This document shows positions 57,050-64,000 of a stretch of 64,000 nt of DNA, piece after piece. The notes beneath the pieces are model-generated. The model made no database searches. It had not been told where the DNA came from and saw only the letters and a program-made list of their open reading frames with translations. The first letter of the stretch is position 1, and the number at the start of each line of letters is the position of its first letter. This DNA is from Diphasiastrum complanatum (lineage: Eukaryota; Streptophyta; Lycopodiopsida; Lycopodiales; Lycopodiaceae). A program made the position numbers and the translations under genes. The stretch spans positions 17,541,921 to 17,605,920 of the forward strand of contig CM055092.1 of the NCBI GenBank assembly GCA_029204225.1, in the 5' to 3' direction.

Positions 57050-57430
57050 TTCAGCCAAATCAGAAGAATAGAAATTGCTTGTAGATGGGCGCCCTCCTAC
57101 AAAAGAGCAAATCTGAAAAATAGGGCAGCAGCGGACCAACGGAAGTAGGATAAACCGACATGGATGTGGGCGACCTAAAAGAAGCCCCGAAGAAGATAAT
57201 TAATGGCGCCTTCCTGCAACCTGAAAAATCAGCAAACAACAACCTGATTTTTTAGCGCCCAAAATCCTGTTATCTTTTTTGATGTGTGGCGCCCTCCTGC
57301 AAAATGGAAAAGAGTCAAAAAAACGGATCTTCACTCCAAAAAATCAGCAAAGGTGCTGAAATTTTGTGATCCCTAAGTGAAGACGATCTCTTTTGGTAGG
57401 GCGCCCTAAATCAAGCATAGAAGATCCATG
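57050..57430 (-). repeat. Element E leader with repeated GCGCC motifs
   Basis: GGGCGCCCTCCTAC (57087), GGCGCCTTCCTGC (57205), AGCGCCC (57254), GGCGCCCTCCTGC (57288) and AGGGCGCCCT (57398) lie between the gag-like frame and the primer site. On the element's own strand they read G(T/C)AGGAGGGCGCC, like the LTR motif of gypsy element D. Confidence 0.7.
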
Positions 57431-57442
57431 GCTCTGATACCA
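57431..57442 (-). other. Element E primer-binding site
   Basis: The minus strand reads TGGTATCAGAGC, immediately after the LTR end CCTACA. Confidence 0.92.
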
Positions 57443-57897
57443 TGTAGGAAATCAAAGTGCCAAGATCCTTCTAACATTCAATCTCCATATACAAGAAGAA
57501 GAAAAAGAGGAAGAAGAAGAAGAGGGAGAGGGTTAGGAGCCCTCAAGGAGGGAGAAAGTAGTAGCAATGCTTGAAAGGGAATGAATTACAAATGAACAAA
57601 GAGTACATATAAATAGGCCTACCAAGGGCCTAGACTCTTCCAAACTCTAAGTTCTAGAACCTTCCAAGACCCACTACTAATTATAGGGCACCCCCAAAAG
57701 TCAAGATAGGGTCCCTTAACATAATTAGACTTTACTTGGACCCACGAATTACTACTGGACCAAAATTGGGTCCAACTCAACTAAAACTGACTTAACATGG
57801 TCTAAATAATAAACCTAACCCATGGTTACACAAGTCTCGACCTTTTGGGTCAAAGTAACCTATGGGAAACTATCATTATCATTTATTACTTCTAACA
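57443..57897 (-). repeat. Element E 5' LTR (right copy)
   Basis: 455 bp, starting TGTTAGAAGTAATAAATG on the minus strand, with TG...CA ends. Confidence 0.95.
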
Positions 57898-57902
57898 TCC
57901 CG

Positions 57903-58200
57903 CATGTCAGTCAGCTTTTGATACTTTGAAGGTTAAGCTTACCACTGCCCCTATTTTATGTCTTCCAGATTTTTCCCAGCGTTTTGCTGTTGAGACTGAT
58001 GCTAGTTCCACATGATTAGGTGCTTTGTTACGTCAGCGTCAGTGTGTTATTGCATATGAGTCCCGTCGTCTTCGTTCGTATGAGCAGCGCTATTCCACTC
58101 ATGAAAAAGAGTCGCTTGCTATCATTTTTGCTTTAAAGAAGTGGCATCATTATTTGTATCATGTTCCGTTTACAGTCCTTTCATTTTGATATTCATTATA
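57903..58200 (+). pseudogene. Element D RNase H (second part of pol after element E)
   Basis: The frame continues as [20 protein letters not shown], then [10 protein letters not shown] with a TAG, RQRQCVIAYESRRLRSYEQR and YSTHEKESLAIIFALKKWHH. About 25 residues around TDHQSLRYLF are deleted at about 58170, and the frame resumes at LQSFHFDIHYKP. Confidence 0.9.
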
Positions 58201-59786
58201 AGCCTAGTAAAAGTAACGCTGCTGCTGATGCTTTGTCTCGTTTACCTGCTCTTACTTACAGTCTTGTTACGTCTCCCCACTCTTGGTATGATAATCTTCC
58301 TCAGGCTTATGTCACATGTCCAGACTTTCGTGATATTATGTTGTCTGCCTCTCGTCCTTCCTCTCACCCTCACCAGGTTTATTCCATTGTTAATCATCGT
58401 TTGTTTCACTATGGTTCGTTATGTATTCCCAGCACTCTCGACATACGTCCACAGCTCCTTCTTGATGCCCATTCCTCTCCTGTTGGTGGCCATTTTGGTT
58501 TTCAAAAGTCCTTGTTCCGTTTGAAAGAACATTTTTATTGGCCTTCCATGAAGCGTGAGCTTTCCCACCTTATTCATACTTGTGATTTTTGCCTTCGTAA
58601 CAAGTATTCCCGTGAAAAACCTAGCGATCTCCTTCAAAGTTGGCCTATTCCTTCCCGCCAGTGGACTGATATATCTATGGACTTCATTTTAGGTCTTCCC
58701 CGTACTCAGCGTGGTCAACTCTTGTTTGGTGGTAGTTGATAGGTTTTCTAAACAAGCTCATTTCATACTAGTCAGACGTAATATTACAGCAGAGCAGTGT
58801 GGTCGTATATTTATTTCTGAGATTTTCCGCTTACATGGTCTCCCACGATCTATGCTTACTGATCGGGATACCAAGTTTACATCAGGTTTTTGGACAGAGC
58901 TTATGCGTATCTTGGAGGTTAGGATACTTATGGGCACTGCTTATCATTCTTCTGCGGATGGTCAGTCAGAGTTATTAACCGGGTATTGGAGGATTATTTA
59001 CGACATTATGTTTCTCCTTCTGGTTGTGATTAGGATCAGCATTTATGTTTGGCTGAGTATAGTTATAACAGTTCTGTTAGTTCCAGCACAGGTGTTTCTC
59101 CTTTCCTGCTTGCTCATGGATACTCACCAGTTCTACCCGGTATACCTGCTCCTCCAGATGATGCACCTGTTACTATTTCATCTTATCTTTCAAGTGCTCG
59201 GGAGATTATTACTAGAGCTGCTACTCAATTACAGCATATTCAGCAGCGGTACAGGACCATTGTTGATTGTCATCGGCGCCATGTTGAGTTTGCAGAGGGA
59301 GATACTGTTTTTCTCCGGTTACGCTTTGCTCGCCATCGTTTTGTACAGGGTCTTGCTTCTACTGAGAAGCTTGCGCCGCGCTATTATGGGCCTTTTCAGA
59401 TTCTTGAGCGCCTCAGTCCAGTTACATATCGTCTTGAGTTACCTACTGCTACTCGAGCTTGTGATATCTTTCATGTCAGTTTATTACGTGCTGCTATTGA
59501 GGATGATGCTCCTCGAGATTCCTCATTTCCTACAGATCCAGAGTTTTTTCCATTCCTGCCAGCTGCTATTTTACAGGTGCGCTTATTGCATAGTCGTCGC
59601 CATCGGCAGGTTCAGTTTTTGGTCCAGTGGGATGGTCGTCCTATTGAGGAGGCTACTTGGGAGCCCATTGATGTTTTTTATCATACCCCTATCCTGGCTG
59701 ATCAGGCTCGATCACTTGCAGCTACCATTGCTTCTCGGGATGCTCCGGCTTCTCTTGATGTTCCTTTCTCAGATGGGATATCTTGA
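58161..59786 (+). pseudogene. Element D integrase with GPY/F module and chromodomain-like tail
   Basis: The first frame (58161-58739) carries the end of RNase H, the HHCC zinc finger (GGHFGFQ...CDFCLRNKYS) and TDISMDFILGLPRT. A small frame change near 58725 leads to VVVDRFSKQAHFILVRR, MLTDRDTKFTSGFW and AYHSSADGQSELLTG, so D-D-E is retained. Another shift near 59000 leads to AEYSYNSSVSSSTGVSPFLL. The C-terminal region is complete here, unlike in C: KLAPRYYGPFQILERLSPVT, then FHVSLLRAA and VQFLVQWDGRPIEEATWEPI, and stops at 59784-59786. It serves as a reference for what C and A have lost. Confidence 0.94.
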
Positions 59787-59854
59787 TGCAGTATTTTTCT
59801 CTGGCACTGGTTCTTATCTTATTTTGCCTACATTGGGGGCAATGTTCTTTATAG

Positions 59855-59862
59855 CCAGGGAG
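59855..59862 (+). other. Element D polypurine tract
   Basis: CCAGGGAG directly before the 3' LTR start AGTTACGG. Confidence 0.75.
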
Positions 59863-60325
59863 AGTTACGGACTACAAGATACAGGCCTACTGGGCTACTC
59901 TGCATATATTCCGCAGGCCTCTTTACATTTACTGTTGGTTATGTATATTTCTGGTTACGCATTTTATATTAGTCATGTACAGGCCCCAGAGCCTTTTTAT
60001 ATGCTTATGACCCGCACTGGGTCCTTTTTTATGACATTGACTGGTCTTGGGCCCTTATTATATGGTTATATGTGGAGTGGGGGCCCGTAGGAGGGCGCAC
60101 TATTTTCCCTCCACATTTTGCCTCCCTTTACTTTTGAATTCCTATTTTAGGGTTCATTGGTAGGGTATATATAGGGGCATTTGTAAACTCATTTTTCAGA
60201 TTATTGATTGGTATTGCTTGGGCTCTTCGTGGGAGAACCTATTGTCTTGTCTATTGCTTGTAGGGCTTTAGTCTATTGCTGTCTTATGCTTCATTGATTC
60301 AACACCTGAGATTTTGATCATAACT
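59863..60325 (+). repeat. Element D 3' LTR
   Basis: 463 bp, nearly identical to the 5' LTR (a handful of substitutions and one two-base indel). It ends CATAACT and is followed by the target duplication AGCAC. Confidence 0.96.
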
Positions 60326-60330
60326 AGCAC

Positions 60331-60840
60331 CATACGGCTATCCAATCATGGGCAGATGTGCTTAAAGGTTCGTCTACAATTATCTCTCCACCTTCGCCTT
60401 CACCTTCGTTTATCTCAGCCACATTCACTGAGAGCCGTTTGCGAGAACATAAAGCTCTCGATGTTCATATTAGAGGTATTCCGAACTCCCAAAATGTTGT
60501 CGAAAAAGCTGAGAAGTTTTTGGAAAGAAATCTTTAACACCATAGCAAAGGTATGGAAAGTTGAAACTGCTGGCGACCTAAGAAGGACCTGGATACTCTT
60601 GTCATCCGCTTCACATCAGTGTCTCACCGACGTGAAGTTTTAGGGAAGAGATTCAAATTGCGGGATACCAAAATCTACCTGGACGAAGATCTTACCTTCA
60701 TCCAAGTTCAAGAACGTAAGAGGGCAAGACAAGAAGCTCTATCAACTGGCAAGCAGCTTATCTATCGTGATGGTATTATCAGACTTGTCAATCGGAAGCC
60801 TATAGTTAATGAGAAGATAGAGTCTGAGATAGAGAAATGA
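60331..60840 (+). pseudogene. LINE ORF1, C-terminal half
   Basis: Joined over the AGCAC duplication, the coiled-coil frame continues without a break as HTAIQSWADVLKGS, an S-W-A-D block usual in plant LINE ORF1 proteins. An RNA-binding-type region follows with HKALDVHIRGIPNSQNVVEK, a frame change near 60535, then IRFTSVSHRREVLGKRFKLR and IYLDEDLTFIQVQERKRARQ. It stops with TGA at 60838-60840. Together with 50666-51120 this gives an ORF1 of a little over 300 residues. Stable secondary features and codon order indicate coding origin. Confidence 0.8.
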
Positions 60841-61030
60841 AGAGATGTCCAGTTGAACATGTAAATGGTCTACGCACCATATAATCCTGGCTATATGAAT
60901 CTCTTCTTAGTTAGTTTTGTTATTTTGCTTTGACGGCACTGATCCGTCTTGTGTCCAACTTTATCTGATGTACTCGTTCATCTTATACGCCTTTTGGCAT
61001 GGAACAGACGTTAATAAAGCTTTCTTTCTA
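60841..61030 (+). mobile_element. 3' UTR-like end of the LINE ORF1 unit
   Basis: ORF1 is followed after about 150 bases by ACGCC-TTTT-GGCAT (60987-61000), GGAACAGACGTTAATAAAGC and TTTCTTTCTA. This is the same 3' end as LINE-1, although no ORF2 lies between. It is either a half-LINE carrying ORF1 only or the spacer of a larger LINE that contains an internal copy of the 3' end. Confidence 0.7.
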
Positions 61031-63085
61031 CACTAGACCAAGCTCTTTAGCGATGGCTGCTTGCTAGAGCTCCGTCTACCTCCAATGATGGCTGCCTGCT
61101 AATCAACAGGTGACTTGACTGACTTTATAGAAAGTGGTGATATACTCTTATTTACAGAGGCACATGAGACTGCAAAGCATGGTTTACCTTCCTTCTCTGG
61201 TTTCCATATGTTATTTCCCAACGAACACATCTTCTTTCTCAGACAGGGATGGTTCTCCATATATGGATTTGTCTGGTGATATTATCAGATTTTCTGACAG
61301 AGGACATTAGTAGATGATTTTAATGCCAGGACTATATCACGTCAGACACCATTCCATGATGTGGAGCATGATCCTTTACGTATCAGGGGATTGGATAGCG
61401 ATGATCTTGGTATCTTGAGACATGACAAAACCCAAATTGAGAACAAAAACCCCCATTCATCCTAAGCAGCCCTGGTATGATGTGCCAACTCACTTCCTTA
61501 TGTTCATGATATAAACTATACCTACCAGAATGCACTTTATCATAAAAAGAAGACTTATGAGATCAATGAAGGGAAAAGACTTATTAATCTTCTCTTTTGT
61601 TCCTCCTCTAGATCCTTCTGGAGCCTCGTGCTCCTCCCAGTTTGACAGATTTATATGCCTAGACAAAATATGCTAAGACTCTTTATACCATTGACACCAC
61701 TCCTCCCATCATCGTCTCACCTCGTCCTTCATCCTTCAATCTTTTTCACCCCTTACATGATATTTGAATCATTAAAAACCTCAATAGTCATCAAGCCCGT
61801 GATATCGAAGACCTTGAAGCAAAACTTCTTATCCATGCGAAAGACATTCTTTCTCCCATCCTTTCTAAACTTTTTAACCAAGCTGCTATTCATGGCTCCC
61901 CGACTTCATGGTGCACCAATGTTATACATCCATCCACAAAGCAAGTGATCCCATGAGGCCAGAGAACTATCGTACTATCATGATTGGTTGTATCATGGCA
62001 AGAGTATATGGCTCAATTCTTCAGAGGGCAGTCCGTAGTGAAGCCGAGATCAAACGCTTGCATGCTTTAGGACGGGTGGGTTTTCGATCACATTACTCTA
62101 CATCAGATCGTATTTTCACCTTGAGATCCATTATTGAGGAGGCTAAATCCATACGAGAGCAGGTATATTCTTGTTTTGTAAATTTTTGTAAGGCCTTTGA
62201 CTCTGTTCCGAGACTTAATAATCCAAAGATTACAGGATCTTGGCTTCCATTCAGATACAGTCTTGGCTATTACAAGTCTATACGAGAGAGTGATAGGTTG
62301 TTTTCGTTCAGAGAAGGGCATTTCTCAGCAGGTTTATAGCACCATTGGAGTGAAGCAGGGATGCTCACTATCCCCTACCTTGTTTTTCTAGAAAGGTTTG
62401 TTTCAATGACATCAGCAGTAGAATTTTCAATATAGCCCTTTGAGTTGATTGATGAGTTGAAGGGTGAGGGATGTACTCTATGTGACTTACTAATCTCGAT
62501 TCTGCTCCATGCTGATGATGTTGTACTCATGTCGCGTTCCAAAGAGGGGTTACAGAGACATCTTGACGTATTATGCTCATTTTGTTCTCGTTGGGGATTC
62601 TGCTCAAGCATATGAGGACTCCCGCTGTGTTGCACTAATGGTAAGAGAGATGTTCCTACTTCAATGAGATCTCAGCCAGCTCAACAGGGTCATCTTAGCA
62701 TTCAGCCTCAGATTACACCTTTCTTCTCTAGGAGACGACTGACTGGATTCCGAGTCTGGGGATGATGAGGATGAGGATGATGTACCTATCCATCGAGATC
62801 ATAGGTCGCGTGCAACTCGAGCTATCCGACCTATCATGAGGAGACACGTATCTCATCCTCCTAGATGACATCAACGACCACCAGAGTTACCTCATGTTGC
62901 AGCTCATATCACATCCATCTATAGTAGCAGCAGGACATGATGACAATGATATTCTATGCTCCTATATGTCTCATCTCATTATTTCAGTTCATAGTATTAG
63001 ATATGTTGTTTCTTTCGTACTGTTTTGGAGACGTTTCATACGCTCCCACTGTTACCACATACTTGACATGTACATTTACTAGGCT
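61031..63085 (+). mobile_element. LINE-3: internally deleted LINE with endonuclease, RT and C-terminal pieces
   Basis: The start (AGCGATGGCTGCTTGCTAGAG, about 61050) resembles the start after the previous LINE tail (AGCGATGGCCTAGCTCC, 50489). ORF2 pieces follow to 62940, then a 3' UTR with TTTTGGAGACGTTTCATACG and the ACATACTTGACATGTACAT block. It ends at about 63085 before the hairpin and tail, so the 3' end is cut. Confidence 0.85.
61100..62940 (+). pseudogene. LINE-3 ORF2: endonuclease, RT and C-terminal pieces
   Basis: The endonuclease start reads GDLTDFIESGDILLFTEAHE, with the catalytic Glu, and later DDFNART (the D-x-N motif). The rest of the endonuclease is broken. RT pieces are ENYRTIMIGCIMARVYGSIL, YSCFVNFCKAFDSVPR, STIGVKQGCSLSPTLF and LLHADDVVLMSRSKEGLQRH, where YADD has become HADD. 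A deletion then joins the palm directly to YEDSRCVALMVREM of the C-terminal domain. That domain keeps QPQITPFFSRRR at 62703-62726, the same PIP-like motif as in LINE-1, and a degenerate second copy (AHITSIYSSS) near 62905. Confidence 0.88.
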
Positions 63086-63109
63086 GGTGATCCATATTCA
63101 CCATTGATT

Positions 63110-64000
63110 TATTACCATACAGGTAATGTCTCCATGATTTAGAGCATGGATCACTGCGCATCTGATAGCTTTTTATTCTCAAAAGCAACGTGCCGCCCTC
63201 TTGTAAAAGGACAGCTCCAATAGTTGTATCATTTGTGTCAGTGTTAATGACGAAAGGGATATTTAGATTGGCTTCTCAGAACAGAATTCTCATCAAACTT
63301 CTCGTTCCATTTGATCGAAGGGCTTGGCCAGCCTTTTCAACTTTTCATCCCTTTAATCACATGATTATCGTGTCCTGAAACCTGTTTTGGATACATCATC
63401 CACATGTATCCTTATTTGATGATATCTAGTTCAAAGATCGATTTTTGTGAAGAATTTTGCTCCACTCAATCTATCTATCAAATCATCCATCCTAGGAAGT
63501 GGGTATCTATTTTTAACCGTAACCTTATTTAAGCCTTTGGAATCCACACATAACTGGCATCACCCTATCACATCCTCTTCCTTTGACTGAACCTATATGG
63601 CTGTCGGAAAATTGGATGGCTACCGGGTTCCCTAATATTTTGCCTCTAATTTGAAAAAACTAATTAGGATGTACAGACAACGTAATTAAATTTGCCAGAC
63701 AATTTTCAATTAAATCAATTTCAAGTGTATTTGTATGTAACTCCATCGTCACTGCATTGGATGACTTGTTCTTTCATTTGGGGCACCGGTTTGCATGATG
63801 CCCAGGTTTATTGCATAAAAAGCAAAGACTCTCCTTGATACTAGCTTCTACACTTTATCTTTTACCTTCCGCTTTTTATGTTTCTTTTTTCTGATGTGCC
63901 ATGACATCCAATTCATCAAAATATTTCTTTCTTTTATTTTTTGATTTCTCGTTTTTCTGTTTCGGGGCCGTTTGGCCATGTACCTGCTCAGGCGATGCAC
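63110..64000 (-). pseudogene. Degenerate gypsy element: zinc knuckle, RT and RNase H pieces
   Basis: In minus-strand order: CFLCNKPGHHANRCP, an intact CCHC knuckle at about 63835-63785; after a gap the RT palm with CVDSK...[11 protein letters not shown]-like text and FTKIDL, in several frames, at about 63560-63400; then RNase H with NTDTNDTTIGAVLLQEGG at about 63270-63190. The protease and much of the RT are missing. The relic runs off the window end and belongs to a lineage different from A, C and D. Confidence 0.7.

Larger units (their letters stand above)
54923..57902 (-). mobile_element. Element E: small non-autonomous copia-type element with TCCCG target duplication
   Basis: The element proper is 54928-57897 (2970 bp), flanked by TCCCG at 54923-54927 and 57898-57902. 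It lies in minus orientation, with LTRs of 442 and 455 bp that start TGTTAG and end CCTACA on its own strand. A primer site and polypurine tract are present. The inside (about 2.1 kb) has only a gag-like relic and no pol. It interrupts element D between thumb and RNase H; the D frame resumes as ACQSAFDTL. Confidence 0.94.
51116..60330 (+). mobile_element. Element D: full-length gypsy retrotransposon with AGCAC target duplication
   Basis: The element proper is 51121-60325. It is flanked by AGCAC at 51116-51120 and 60326-60330 and lies within a LINE ORF1. It carries both LTRs, primer site, leader, gag, protease, RT, RNase H, integrase with GPY/F module, a chromodomain-like tail and polypurine tract. 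It is itself split by element E (54928-57897). Without E it would be about 6.2 kb. Several stops and frameshifts make it inactive. Confidence 0.95.

Noticed and set aside
58711-60090. 459-codon frame spanning the end of integrase and the 3' LTR of element D
   Set aside because: Only its first 90 residues are integrase. After the frameshift near 59000 it is an out-of-frame reading of integrase and LTR.

Overview
This is nuclear DNA of a land plant, most likely a large-genome lineage such as a fern or gymnosperm (the lineage is inferred). The evidence is spliced genes with GT/AG introns, Ty1/copia and Ty3/gypsy LTR retrotransposons with primer-binding sites matching plant initiator-methionine tRNA, plant-type LINEs, a plant En/Spm-like transposase relic, and very long CT/GA microsatellites. 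I saw no tRNA, rRNA, CRISPR or bacterial operon structure.

Layout. 1-11 kb holds broken copia elements (RT, inverted integrase pieces, protease, gag, one LTR) and a small En/Spm-like DNA transposon relic at about 1.9-4.7 kb. 11-13.7 kb holds the front of another LTR element (primer site, gag) and a short tandem array. 13.7-19 kb is mostly unassigned AT-rich DNA with one 241-bp tandem duplication. 19.4-30.7 kb holds the only convincing host gene, on the minus strand: the last six exons of a TOM1-like (TOL) VHS-GAT ubiquitin-binding trafficking protein, all joining in frame. Its 5' exons are not seen, so the TE cluster from about 31 kb onward may lie inside one very large intron.

31-64 kb is a nested retrotransposon island. 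Element B (partial LTR, leader, gag) is interrupted by complete element A (33274-37981, TSD CCTAA). A lacks pol and carries a 510-codon open frame of unknown nature. Copia, LINE and chromovirus debris follow. Element C (41813-47896) is a nearly complete gypsy element with a truncated 5' LTR. It abuts LINE-1 (47897-50150), whose ORF2 keeps YADD, a CCHC knuckle and a C-terminal PCNA-box-like motif. A LINE ORF1 unit is split by gypsy element D (51121-60325, TSD AGCAC), which is itself split by small non-autonomous copia element E (54928-57897, TSD TCCCG). LINE-3 ORF2 and a minus-strand gypsy relic finish the window.

Three features tie the retroelements together. The gypsy LTRs of A, C and D end in AGTTA...TAACT rather than TG...CA. 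Their leaders are packed with GCGCCCT motifs, the reverse complement of an AGGGCGC site inside each LTR. The LINE units share a 3' end made of a short hairpin, TTAATAAAGC and a TTTC-type tail, and they lie head to tail. No element appears intact enough to be autonomous; every pol frame carries frameshifts, stops or deletions.
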